From assembly GCA_016584495.1 (NCBI GenBank), contig WAID01000007.1, positions 2,466,001-2,530,000 on the forward strand: a stretch of DNA of 64,000 bases, in the 5' to 3' direction. This stretch comes from Celoporthe dispersa (taxonomy: Eukaryota > Ascomycota > Sordariomycetes > Diaporthales > Cryphonectriaceae). Numbering within the stretch: the stretch's first letter is position 1; every line of letters begins with the position of its first letter. A program made the translations under genes and the position numbers. Below the pieces are notes generated by a model. It worked only from the letters and a program-made list of their open reading frames with translations. It did no database searches and had not been told where the DNA came from. This document shows positions 22,806 to 33,842 of the stretch, one piece after another.

Positions 22806-23515
22806 CTAGGACGAAGCCACCTTCCCCGAGGCCCAGCCCTTCCTCTTCTGGCCCATCTCGACCGCCGCAAGGCCCCAGTCCTCGCCGTGGTTGTGGCTCC
22901 CGCTCGTGACGCCGGCGCGGGCCTGGGCCTGGGCCTCGTCCAGCACCGTCAGCACGCCGAAGACGACGGGGACACCCGTGTCGAGCTGCACGCGCATCAG
23001 ACCGTGCGAGACGGAGTCGGCGATGTACTCGAAGTGCATGGTCTCGCCCTTGATGAGGACGCCGATGGCGATCAGGGCGTCGAAGGCCGCGGTCGAGGTC
23101 TGCGACTTGGCGGGGAGGGAGGTCAGGTCTGTGGTCGAGCTGCCGAGGAGGTCGCCGGCCGAGGAGGCCGAGGAGGTGGAGGACTGGATCTGGGAGGCGG
23201 CGAAGAGGCTTTGGGTGGAGGGAGGGAGGGAACTCGTCAGCACCAAAAAAAAAAAAAAACAAATACAAACCACAAAAAGGACATGGAGGGGAAGGGGGGC
23301 GGGGGGGGTGTGACATACCGCTGAACACCGATGGGCAGCTCCCACGAGCCGGGCACCGACTCGACGACGACGTTGCTCTCCTTGACACCGCACGCCAGCA
23401 GCTTCGCCTTGGTGCCCTCCAGCAGCGGGTCGATGATCTCGGCGTTCCACCGTGCGTGGACGATGCCAATGCGCAGGCCGGTGCCGTCGTGCTGCTCGGG
23501 GGTCGGGCCCTTCAT
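22806..23515 (-). CDS. RIB4: 6,7-dimethyl-8-ribityllumazine synthase
   Basis: 199-residue enzyme condensing 5-amino-6-ribitylaminouracil with dihydroxybutanone phosphate, the penultimate step of riboflavin synthesis. Exon 1 (23319-23515) carries GIVHARWNAEIID, the substrate-site VPGSWELPIGVQR and the Trp of the aromatic pocket region. A 110-nt intron (23209-23318, GTATGT to AAAG) joins QR to LFAASQIQ in phase. Exon 2 holds the conserved FDALIAIGVLIKGETMHFEY, DSVSHGLMRVQLDTGVPV and FGVLTVL. Between the two halves is a roughly 30-residue Ser/Thr-rich insertion (about 75-105), absent from the short bacterial and yeast enzymes. The conserved residues are intact, so the enzyme is probably active. 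There are no frame problems. The divergent neighbour is the ACL4-like gene. Confidence 0.95.
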
Positions 23516-24828
23516 GTTGGACGGTTGTGTGTGTATGTCAAAGGTGAGCTTGGGTTGGCCCTGGTGGTGCTTCCTTTCCTCGTCTTCCCTCGTGGCGTTG
23601 GGGTCTTGATGTGCAGTAAGAGGAGCTAGATCTGGTAGCTTGGTGTTGGGACTAGAGCGTGGTGTGTAGGTGCGGGTGGGTGGGAAGCCCGAGGGAGCTG
23701 AGGTCAGGTCTTAGGGGTCCAGAACTGGTGGCTGTTGGAGGGGCAGGTGGGCGGGCACCTGCGGGGTACTAGTGCTGCCTAGACAGCCCATTGGACTTGC
23801 ACCATGCACACGCCGGCACTCAGCTGTCATTCATTCCTCAAAGCTCACCACTTTGGGGTCTTGCACATGCAAGCTTGGAGGATACAGACAGTACTTATAT
23901 TTATCAGAATGTGACGGTTGGCAGATCCTCTAGCAGTATAGGTCTAATCTGGACCTGAAAAGCTTCAAAGATGGTCTCCTGAGGTGAGGGACAAGCCCTG
24001 ATCCAAGCTGAGCAAATTGGTGATGCTCAGTGTTAACATTCATATGCCACAAGATTTGGTTAATCGCCCTGGATGACTGACCGAACTCTTGACGACACGC
24101 TGCTACACTATCAATTCCAGTAGATTTTAATTAAAAGAAAAATAAATAGGCAATTTGGTGGTGAAAGGTATCAAGACCGGTCGGTAATGTGTCATTGACA
24201 TATCATCAGAGTTGCTCCACCATCGACTTTCTCTCACAGGCTCAGATCGATCACATGAGGTCATATATATATCCACCACATAAGCCCTGTTGCCTTACTT
24301 AGGCCCTCGTTCGACCTAGTAGCTAATTCGGAGCCACTTTAATATCAGTGCTGAGCCCGCGCTCGAGGATATGCCTTCATAGATTAGGCGTTGCACGGTA
24401 GCAGCAAGCTGAAGAGACCAGTGTAGAGATTCGTTGGAGAAACGTTCTTAGAAAAACAAAAGGGGGGGGGCTATTTCCAGACAGTGTTCATTTACGAACT
24501 CATCAATGGGAACCTGGATGAAAAGACCAACATCATAGTTGTTCTCTGAAAAACAAGAGAAAAAAAAAAGAAAAAATGTAGAAAACAAAACAATTGCGCA
24601 GAGCATTCGCCTGTTCAAGACATTGCAGCTTAGTAATCATATGCAACTCTACAGTATGTACGTCTTCTGCAGTGGCTGCTATCGCGATAAGAAATTTCAT
24701 GGTCGCTCTCCCCCCCAAAAAAAAATACAATACAATAATCACTACAGCATTCGACCTTTCGATTCCCTCCTCTCCCCAGCTTGGCTCTCAGCTCCTGTCC
24801 TCGTTGCCCCGTTCCACATCCCCCGACA
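23516..24828. other. Divergent promoter region between RIB4 and the ACL4-like gene
   Basis: 1.3 kb shared upstream region. The middle part (about 23880-24350) is more A/T-rich than its surroundings. I see no gene. Sites controlling either neighbour cannot be assigned from sequence alone. Confidence 0.5.
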
Positions 24829-26042
24829 ATGGCGCCCACACGCCCCTCCAAAAAGGCAAAAGCCAAAGCCCGCTCGCAAGCCAAGAAGTCCGCCGCCCCG
24901 TCCAGACCACCCAAACAGCTCCTCGCAGAGGCGACCGCCCACCTCGAACAAGGCGACGCGCCGGGCGCCGTGGCCCTCGCGCGGCAGGCCCTCGACGGCG
25001 CCCTCGAGTCCGACGACGCCCGCGCCTGCGCCGCGTACAACCTGCTGGGAGAGGTCCACATCGAGCTCGGCGAGATCGACGACGCGCGGGCCTTCTTCCT
25101 CGAGGCCGCGGGGCTCGACGCCGAGGGCGCGCTGGCCGAGGACCTCGGCGGCGGGCCGGACAAATTCAACTGGCTCGCGCAGCTGTCCGAGGAGGGCGGC
25201 GCCGACTCGGTGCGGTGGTACGAGAAGGCGGCTGCGTGCCTGCGGGCCCAGATCCAGACGCTCACCGAGGCTGCGGCCGCGGCGAGAAAGAAGGGCAGCG
25301 CGCACGGCGCGCGGGAGGGAGAGCTGGAGGTCAAGGCCGACGAGAAGAAGCGGAAGCTGGCCGAGACGCTGTGCGCGGTCGCGGAGGTGTACATGACGGA
25401 CCTGTCGTGGGAGGAGGACGCAGAGGCGCGGTGTGAGGCCCTGGTCACGGAGGCGACGATGCTCGCGCCCGAGCTGCCGGACGCGTGGCAGACGGTGGCG
25501 AACGTGAGGGTCAGCCAGAGCAGGCGGGAGGACGCGGTCGCGGCGCTGGAGAGGAGCCTGGCGCTGTGGTCGGACCTGGAGCCCGAGGACCCCAAGGTGC
25601 CGCCTTTCCCCAGCAGGGTGGCGCTCGCGAGGCTGCTGATGGAGTGCGAGCTGGAGGGCAAGGCGGCGGAGGTGTGCGGGAGGCTGGTCCTGGAAGATGA
25701 CACGAGCGTCGAGGCCTGGTACCTGGGCGGGCTTGCGCACTTCACGCTGGGCGAGAAGATAAAAGGCTCTCCCGAGGAGAGCAAGAAGGGAGGGGTGGTG
25801 ATGATGGCTGGAAGAAGCACTGGGTGAGGGCCAGGCAGTGGCTGTTACAGTGCCAGCTGCTTTTCGAGGCGCAAGAGTACGAGGACGAGAGGCTGGGCGA
25901 GCACGCAGCCGAGCTGCTTGCTGCCATCGCTACCGAGGCCGGCGACTTGCCCGACGAGGAAGAAGAGGATGGTGATGGCTGGGAGGACGTCGAAGACAAG
26001 GGTGCAAATGGCGCGAATGACCAGGAGATGGGCGACTCATGA
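24829..26042 (+). CDS. ACL4: TPR protein, ACL4-like ribosomal protein L4 chaperone
   Basis: Predicted 404 residues. A basic Lys/Ala-rich N-terminus (MAPTRPSKKAKAKARSQ) is followed by tandem TPR-type helix pairs: LLAEATAHLEQGDAPGAVAL, AAYNLLGEVHIELGEIDDA, ALVTEATMLAPELPDAWQT, VSQSRREDAVAALERSLAL. The tail is acidic (LPDEEEEDGDGWEDVED). This architecture fits Acl4/YDR161W, the dedicated chaperone of newly made ribosomal protein L4 (uL4). The frame shifts at a G4 run (25792-25795); one added G restores GWKKHWVRARQWLLQCQLLF and makes the length exactly 405 codons. The start at 24829 is preferred because the nuclear-type basic stretch begins there; an in-frame ATG exists at 24781. The sequence is very GC-rich. 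A generic TPR protein is the alternative. Confidence 0.75.
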
Positions 26043-26455
26043 GCGAGTGACACCCTCGTCAACTTCTCGAGTCAAGCTTGCCCCTTGCAGCTCAATCATG
26101 GCGGAGGACACATGCATATGGATTCTACAATCGCGAAGGCAACATGGAACAAGGAAGGAGGGGGGAGGGAAATTACAAAATCGACACTGAACGCTGCATT
26201 GGATGGAGTTTCTGGCCTCAAAATATGATTCCTGGGTGGAAAGGGGTATTCGCAGCTCAAAGGTCGCATCAAACATTTCCAGTGTCCAGAGCAGAGCGTT
26301 AGAGGATGTGTAAATAGCATGATACCAATACCAACGCAACGTTATTTAAGTTGCATATGAAAGGAAGACTTGCGCATTTCTCTCAAGCCAAAAAGGGTAT
26401 ATATATGTCAATGTCCGTCCCGCCTCTATGCAATCTCCTTTATGCAATCCAAACC
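26043..26455. other. Convergent 3' regions of the ACL4-like and Pol X genes
   Basis: 413 nt between two stop codons that face each other. No coding signal is seen. Confidence 0.5.
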
Positions 26456-26742
26456 TCAACACCATCTCTCATGCGGTTCCCTCCACGTCACGCCGAGCAG
26501 CTGGAAGATTCTTTTCTCGTCCCGCCCCTCGAGAATCTCCCCGTCGGAGATCTTCTGCCTGTCCTGGCCCCTCAGCACATCCTTATACAGCCCACGCTGG
26601 TTCAGCCTCATCTGCTTCTTCGACGCCAACAGCCGGATGCTGCGGTTGAAGATGTCGTTGCCCGTGAAGTAGATGAGCGCAGCTCCGTACTCCGTCTCTG
26701 GCACCAAGAGCAGATCGATTCTCCGCCACACAGGACGGTAAC

Positions 26743-26782
<40 letters not shown>

Positions 26783-28928
26783 TTTGTCGCCAGTGGCTCG
26801 TGGCAGTACGCAGCAGCCGTGCCATTTGCTACCACTGCCGTCCCTGGTGGAGCTGTGGGCGGCAAGCTCTGCTGTCAGGAAACCCTGCCTGCCCAGGTTG
26901 CCGACGAGCTTGTCGAGGAACGGGGTCAAGTCCCTGCTGGAGGTCGTGCCCTTCTTGGTGATGATAAAGTCGATATCACCACTGCTGGTTGCGCCCCGGC
27001 GGTAGCTGCCCCCGATAAGAAGTTCAACCTCCTTGTCAATCTTGACTGCCTCCGCCTTCACATACTCGCCAAGCTTCGTAACCTCAGCACGCGGTATGCG
27101 AGAGTTGATGTCCTCATAATGCTCAACGCCGATCCTTTGACTGTAGGAGAGGTCGGCGCTCCGCAACAGATCATCGAGCGTTCGGAAGCCCTGCGCGATC
27201 CATTTGTCGGCGGTTGTCGGACCGGCACCATAGACTCCTAGAAACAGGGCTTTGACTTGGCTCGTGGGGTCCTTCAGGGCAAATTGCAACCGCTGGAGGG
27301 TATGGGTCTCGACTATCTCCTCCAGCTTGGCGGACAGCCTCTCTCCAAAGAACGGCAGCTTCCTGGCCTCCTCAGCCGTGGTGATGGGGCGGTCTTTGAC
27401 CATTGAGAGGGTGGTGATGATCCTGCGGTAAGCGAGTACCCGCCAGTGGTCATTCGTCTTGGTGTAATAATCGAGCATCTTCCGAAAAACGCTAATGGCG
27501 AACGCATTTGGATTGTCCTTGTTCTCGGCCTGCTCCTTGGTGCCTCCCCGATTGCAGGCGTAATACTCGTCGTGCTTCCTTGAGGTGCCTTTGCCTCCGC
27601 CCTTCTTGAACCTTTTTCTTTTCCCGCTCCCCCTCTGCTCCCGAGTCGTCTTCCCCATCGTCTTCGCTCGGGTTGAGGTTCGCATCCTCCTCTCCGATGC
27701 GTGGGACGTCTTTGAACTCTTCACGGGTCTCACCAATGATCTGTGAGAGCTCGTCACAAAAATCAGGAGCTTCATTATCAGGATGAACGTGACCAACCAG
27801 CACCTCTGCAGCCCCAGAAGCTTCTCTTCCATGGGTATCTTCTGATACCGGGACGACTTCGTGCTTGTCAGCTGCCTCCTGAGGTGGTGACCGAGTTGTT
27901 TCTGCTGCGTCGGTACCCTCAATCTGTCTCTGGTCCAAAAATGGTAGCGGAGATGCCGTACTTTGCGACGGGGTCAGGGCAGGGACATAATCCCATCTTT
28001 CAGGATTTTTTTGAGGGGCTTTTAGCTCTAAGGAACGGTCGGAACTTTGAGTGGTGTCTTGTTTCCCTGCCTCTTTCCCCGTAGATCCTGGCTGCTCAGA
28101 GGGCATCCCTTTGACCCGATACTTCAGGTAAGGCAGGAGAACGCGTCCTTGCTGTATACAATCCAAGGGCCACTCCTCCGTAACAAGCGTGATGCCATCG
28201 TTTCCCAATACCGGTGAAACGATCGACTTGATATCTTCGTATTTGAGGTTCTTATCGACGACGATGTGAGTGGCCTGAGTAAGCTGGTTGGTCACCGTCG
28301 CGCCGTACTTCTCTGCATGTTCCATCCGATGTCTGCGAAGAGAAATGCGATCCGGGGGGATGTAGAATAGTCTGAGGTTCCTCAAGATCTGTTTCTCCTC
28401 CGGCATGTCATTCTTTCCCTTGCCCCTGGCAGCCCGCTTTCGGCCACGACTACTTGCTATAATGGGATTCGATGACCTCGAAGGCTGCTTAGACATGGTG
28501 CCTACAGGCGTAGGTTTTATAACACCCTGGTCCAGCCTTGATGTCTCTGCCAATTGAGGCTCTTGAAGCGGGGTGTCTTGCACAAATGATGTGCTTGTAG
28601 GAATCTGTTGTCGACTTTCTGGAGGGTGGCTATCAGGGACAAAAGGCGTGGCATGTATGGTAGTAGTTGGCGTTGTGGCAACCATCAGGCTGCTTTTGGT
28701 TGGTTCAGGTGCTGGTGTCGAAACTCTGCCTGCAGCGGATGCAGTGGCCACCATGGCTTGACTTGGCTTTGTCTGTTGTCTGTCTGGCTTCGCCTGTTTG
28801 AAGAAGGCTCGACTTCTCTGTCGATCATCATCCTGGAGATCCTCATCATTGTCATCAGGTGAAGTATCCAAGGCATCTAGCTGCTTGTAGAAGGCCTCTT
28901 TGGCTTCGAGGTGCATTTCTGAAAACAT
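26456..28928 (-). CDS. POL4: Family X DNA polymerase, lambda type (BRCT + HhH + Pol X)
   Basis: Predicted 823-residue gap-filling polymerase for non-homologous end joining and base excision repair. A BRCT domain (about residues 178-270, with YGATVTNQLTQATHIVVD and LVTEEWPLDCIQQG) is followed by a charged linker. The 8-kDa/HhH region reads FRKMLDYYTKTNDHWRVLAY and LFLGVYGAGPTTADKWI. The palm has GGSYRRG, catalytic DxD in GDIDFIITKK, and the third Asp in RRIDLLLVPETEYGAALIYF. All three catalytic acids are present. A hexanucleotide repeat (26743-26784) adds an Asn-Asp run just before the third catalytic Asp. Frames change within 27613-27633; removing one base gives KRKRFKKGGG and an exact codon count. 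The start at 28928 is chosen because the sequence upstream is hydrophobic and UTR-like. The assignment is firm; lambda versus mu is less so. Confidence 0.92.
26743..26784. repeat. Hexanucleotide tandem repeat (TGTCGT)6 plus one variant unit, inside the Pol X gene
   Basis: Six perfect 6-bp units and one TGTCTT unit. On the coding strand they encode alternating Asn and Asp. Unit changes stay in frame. Confidence 0.95.
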
Positions 28929-29417
28929 GATGCAAGAAAAGCACCGAGGTGGTTTAGGAGGATAGGACGGCTGTGGGAAAAGAAATGGAAAGGGAAAAAA
29001 AAACTGATTGAAAATTAGACGCCCTTGTAGGGTAGCTAGTGGGTCAGGAACAAAGGAAGAGAATGACATGATGTGCAGAGCTATCCATTGTGGAAAGTGT
29101 TGAGAGTTCAGAAACCACTGCAGCCCGCATTCACATTCACAGCCTCGTGAAAGTGAGGAAGAGGTGGCAGCCTGCACCCACTAGGGAATTGAATTGTAGG
29201 TGCACATGACCCCTGCATATCACCTTTGATTACGTGCATAAGCCTCTGAAGACAGTTACTTAGTGCATTAGCGGGTGGGTACTGGGGACCCCCTGTCCTT
29301 TAGTAGCAGGCTGCCCCCTACTTAAGTAGGCAAACATGCCCCGGGCAGGAGTCAAACGGCAGGAACAACAACAACATATCGACACACAAAAAGGCAGCAG
29401 CAATAGCCAAAAGAGAT
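28929..29417. other. Leader and promoter region of the Pol X gene
   Basis: 489 nt between the chosen Pol X start and the tRNA. An in-frame ORF extension exists to 29177, but it is Phe/Pro-rich and looks untranslated. Confidence 0.45.
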
Positions 29418-29488
29418 CTCCTGCGCTGGGAGTTGAACCCAGGATCCCGGCGTGACAAGCCGATGTGTTACCGTTACACCACGCAGGA
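29418..29488 (-). tRNA. tRNA-Asp: tRNA-Asp(GTC), intronless
   Basis: The reverse strand folds as a complete cloverleaf of 71 nt. The acceptor stem is TCCTGCG/CGCAGGA, the D arm GTGT/ACAC with AACGGTA loop, the anticodon stem TCGGC/GCCGG with loop TTGTCAC, and the T arm CTGGG/CCCAG with TTCAACT loop. The loop places GTC at positions 34-36, so it reads Asp codons. The discriminator base is G. There is no intron. It sits between the promoter region of Pol X and the archaemetzincin 3' end. Confidence 0.95.
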
Positions 29489-29871
29489 TGTTTTGTTTTA
29501 ATTGTTGAAGACGACTGCACTTTGCTTGTTTATGTTGACAACTGTGTTGGACCCAGGTTGAACTGAGCCATGCCTCCACCTCCTGCTGCCTTACGTACAA
29601 CCCCCCCCCCCCTTCTCTTTCTCTCACGTAGCTGACGTTATGACGGAGAGTGAGTCACCTCAGGTTTGCGTGGTGGAAACGGGCAAACCATCAATCATCT
29701 TGCAGCAGATCATCCCAGAGATGGCTACCTCTCACATCAGATCAGGTTTCGATTCCATCGCGAGAGGCCATGCAGATATCGAAGGCTGACCTAGAGCACA
29801 ACAAGTCTGTATACGATACCTCCTGCGCTGCGAGACTATCATCTTCAAGGAAACTCGAAAGCAGACATTGT
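29489..29871. other. Intergenic between tRNA-Asp and the archaemetzincin gene
   Basis: 383 nt holding the tRNA 5' flank and the 3' region of the archaemetzincin gene. It contains a C-rich run near 29600. No gene is seen. Confidence 0.5.
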
Positions 29872-31304
29872 TTATACTCCAGCCCGCAGCCTCGCGTCCA
29901 GCCAAGCCTCATACCCAGCCCACGCACCGACATGCTTCCACTTCGTACAGAACCTCATCATGACTTCACACGCCTCTTCTGCAAACCTCTTTTCATTAAA
30001 CCTTAGGCCGTGAGCCTCCCTGACCGCCAGCGAGAGTTTCTCCGCGCAGACAGGGCATAGGTACGGCGGCTGCCTGTAGTCCTCGGCCACCCCCGCCGTG
30101 CCCTGCATGACGCACGCATAGTACACGCAGTGAGCCATGCCGAAGCAGTGGCCCAGCTCGTGGGCGGCTGTGCGCGCCAGGCAGAACAGCCACAGTCCTT
30201 GCGCGAGATCGCGTCTGGCGGCAGCGGTCGTCCTGCCTGCGCTGGGAGCAGCAGCGGCCCTGAAGGCTGCCACGGCCTGGTAGAGCACGCTATCGGGCTC
30301 GCCGCTGTTGTCTTCTTCTCCTCCTACTCCTCCTCCTCCTCCTCCTTCTTGTTGGTGGTGGCGCCGTGGTGGTGGCGGTGGTGACAATAGTGGCTGTGGA
30401 ATGTGGGATAATCCACACTGCGATGCCACGTACGACGCGCAGTGCGACGCGGGCCAGATGTGCGATGCATCTACCCCCTCGCGGTCGTGGAAGAGGGGAT
30501 TGTAGCGTGCTGAGGAGACGACAGCCACACGGCTGCCGCCGTAGGCCCTGCCGCAGCAGAACTCATCCTCCTCGTCCTCGTAGAGGTCGTGATCTACCAG
30601 GAGGAGGAGGGCGAACGCATCTCGAGGGACAATCCTGATGGCACAGTCCAGCAGGTCGCTGAGGTTGAGCTGGTGGGAGAAGATGCCGTCCGGGCTGGGT
30701 CGCGCCCGGATGCGCGTGAGGCTATCGGTTGGTCCTTCTTTCAGAGCCACAAAGGATGTAGGGACGCCCCCGCCCACGTCGTCTTCCCATGGTTCGAAGC
30801 GGAGCGTGGGGCTGTACTCCTTCACTTCTAAGCCGTGGTAGAAAGCACGGAGGTACGCCAGGACGTCATCAGCTTCGGGTGGCTGTACTGCCGCTGTCCG
30901 GGCAGCTCCTTTCCCCCCTTCTTCTTTGGCCCTACCGCTGGCCCGACCCACTCGCTCATAGCAGACATGGGCTCGGAGATAGCTGGTGGCCTCGCCACGT
31001 ACACTGTCTTTCTGTCGTGGGTGACATGATTCCTCTCGGCCATGTTGTGCCACGATCGCAGGCTCTGCGGGGGAGAGCCGGGGTACAGCGCCAGGTCATC
31101 GTTAGGAAGGACGAGTGGCGCTGGGAACGTGAAGGGATGAGAAGCAGGCTCTTCCCCGGGGCCGTCCCGTGGGAGATGACCGGAAGAAGTTGTGGCTGCG
31201 GCCCTGTGCTTCCACTCTGGCTGCTGGTATCCAGACTCGGCACCGTGGGGGGATACGCCCACCGCCAGGGAAGGATGAGTGCACTTCTTCTGCCTCGGCG
31301 CCAT
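29872..31304 (-). CDS. Archaemetzincin-type zinc metalloprotease (AMZ family)
   Basis: Predicted 477 residues. The zinc site and the second, structural zinc cluster are intact: HELGHCFGMAHCVYYACVM followed by CPVC, matching the archaemetzincin pattern HExxHxxGxxHCx4CxM...CxxC. The N-terminus is MAPRQKKCTHPSL. The core includes LVDHDLYEDEEDEFCCGRAY and SRVAVVSSARYNPLF. A long low-complexity insertion of Pro, His, Gly and Glu (coding 30295-30385) lies between the core and the HExxH helix. One base appears missing in a G3 run (30877-30879, plus-strand letters); adding it joins LPGQRQYSHP to EADDVLAYLRAFYHGLEVK and gives exactly 478 codons. Physiological substrates of fungal archaemetzincins are not established. 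The fold assignment is firm. Confidence 0.9.
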
Positions 31305-33842
31305 TCTGTCAAGGACTTTTTGAGGTGAGTAACTGAGGATGAAATCACGAGCTTTTCGGGGCCTTGCTAGATATATACTCTTTGATATCTGGTCCAGGGC
31401 GGCACAGTCTCTTCCGACGTTTAGGCAGCAGCACCTCATTTCTGCTTACGCCAAAGCCATCAGGTGTCTCCTAACAAAGACGTTGCGTAAATGCTACAGA
31501 ACTGCGACCAAGCACTCTTCTTGCAAGTGCAAGTGGATGTATTGTAGGCACCCGCCACATAACTTGAAGCCTCAAATCTGGTCAGATGGTGAACATTGGC
31601 GGCGTGCCAGACTTGCTTCAATCCAGCCCGTGTAGCGTATACGCGCCGGCGCCAGACGCAGCTCAGACAAATTATCCCACAGCATATTAGTGTCTTCTTT
31701 TTTTTCTTCTTTCTCTTTCTCTTTTTTCTTTCTCTCTTCAAGGGCTAGATAATGCTAACTCCCCTCTATTAATTAATCTCCTTAGAATCTCTGTCTCGGA
31801 TCTCAACTGTGTCTAGGATCGGCGATGGGCCCGTCCAATCTGTCCCATGTACAGTGCTCTCACTACTATTCAAGCCGAAACGTCCACAGGGGGGATCCGG
31901 ATAGCCGGTAACGGCATATGTCCCGTCCTGTAGCTAATGATGTCCTCCTAGCTGCTTGCTCGTGCGCAGGAAAAAGAAAAACGGAAAATAAAAAAAAAAA
32001 TTCTCCGATGGGATAAGACATGTTGGGTGGGGTTGGGACGGGGGGGGGAGGCAGGGGAGTGTTTTCCCGTCCAATGCCTTCTCTCTCCCAGCTTTTTTTC
32101 TTCTTTCTTTTCCAATGATTCTCTGGCGGTGTGAGATGTCTCAGAGACGCGGGCAGGGGAGGCAAGGCAGAAGGAAAGAGTGCCAAGGGGAACAGAACAA
32201 TACTATGTATGACTATGTGGGATGAAGAAAACTGCGGTACACTATGGTGAGGTCCCTTGCTTGCCTCCTCTCCGTCCGCCTTGGGGCACTACCTAGTTAT
32301 GTACAAGAAAACTGTTAATATACCAGGATTCTTTTGTTCCCCCTTCTTCCTTTTCCTTTTTTCTTTTTCTCTTTTTTTCCCCCCAAGGTCCTCTTTCTTT
32401 TCCATCCCACTCTTTCATCCCGGTGCGCCCAATCACACACTGTCCCCTATCTCCCCGGAGACCCTCCCCCACCCGACCTGTTTTTTAGTCCTGAATATGC
32501 ATGCATGTCTCGCCCTTCCCTTGCCGGAATGCTCCTCCGTACCATATAGTACATGCCCAGATAAATTATCCTAAAGGGTATGTTTTATGTCATGTACGTA
32601 GTATGTACGTACGTACGTATGTCCGTCCGTGTCTCTCCCGGCACCGACACCTCGGGTCCCGTAGAAGAAGGAAAGGGAGGAGAGGGAAGGTGGGAGGGGA
32701 GGGGATAGCAACGTGGTAATGACTTGTCTCGGTTCACTTCTGGTCTTACTTTTTCGGCCCCCCTCCCTCCCCCTCTCTTGGTTTCTTCCCGGGAATTTGG
32801 TTCCGTATCCAGACTGTCGGGAACGCCACTCACTCACTGACTTACTGCCTGCCCGCCCGTTCGTTTCCCTGACAAAGTTTTTTTCTTTTTCTTTTGACTA
32901 CTGTGTTGTAGTACTTTGTCCTGTCATGTGTGGATCTGGTGAATGACTGCTTTTCCGCGGCTCGCTCGGTGATGGTGTCTCGTTAGTGAGTACTTTACTG
33001 CGCAGTACACCAGGGTCATTGGCTCCCAAAAAGTAATGTCATGCTCACTGCATTTATTACCTCAGAACGCTAGGTCGCCTGCCGCTGGGGTATAGACCAA
33101 GCCGACTCGTCTCCAATAACCGCTGACTTTTTTTGAGCACACCGACCTCTCCAGACATCCGAATATGAGTCCTCCTCCTGCTCCTCTACCTGTCCTGGTA
33201 CTCGCTGTCTCGTCGGCGCCGTCGAGCACACCTGATGACACCTGCCTTTACTGGTGCCATATCTTCTTGCAATTATAAGACAAAAGAACCACTCGGTGCT
33301 GTTGCACCACAGTACATGTACAACCGATTCTCAAGACACAAAGAAGAGGAAGAAAAGAAGAAGGGGAAGAAGAAGAAGAAGAAGAAGAACAAAACCACCA
33401 AAGAAAAAAAACTAAAAAACTAAAAACCAAAAACCACACCATTTGAACAGACCATATCTATCTAGTAGCCACCCAAGCCCCGAGCCGATGTAGTAGCCAA
33501 TACACCTCCTATTAGACCTTCTTGTATCCCCTTGAACCGAGACTCGGAAGGGTTGATAGGTCTTTCCCACAGCCGAGAGGAAAGATCTGATCAGGTTGAC
33601 CAATGTGCAGAACCGAGTCTCGATGTTGAAGGACGCGAACACAGAGCCAGCAGACACTTTTGGGTTTTCGCAATGTGCCTTGTCTTCTCGTCGGGGTCCA
33701 GAATTGTAAATGCTCTCTTACCGACAAAAGTTCTTCCGAGCACGCCTGTGCTTTTAGGAGTCTGTCGGTGATTGTGGAGACGACATCTGGGGTTGTTGCT
33801 CGTGTGAAAGCCCCCTGGATTTGCAGTATGTGGACGAGACTC
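31305..33842. other. Intergenic between archaemetzincin and velB
   Basis: 2.5 kb without a recognisable gene. The left part is the archaemetzincin promoter and the right part the velB 3' UTR. It contains several T/C and A/G tracts (32340-32400, 33340-33420) and a GTAC-repeat patch near 32594-32630. Confidence 0.5.

Noticed and set aside
23880..24350. RIP-mutated repeat or transposon remnant
   Set aside because: Only mildly A/T-rich, with no repeat partner, terminal repeats or transposase fragments seen.
24630..25820. Long Ser/Ala-rich open frames antisense to and overlapping the ACL4-like gene
   Set aside because: They are shadows of GC-rich coding sequence; the TPR pattern is only on the plus strand.
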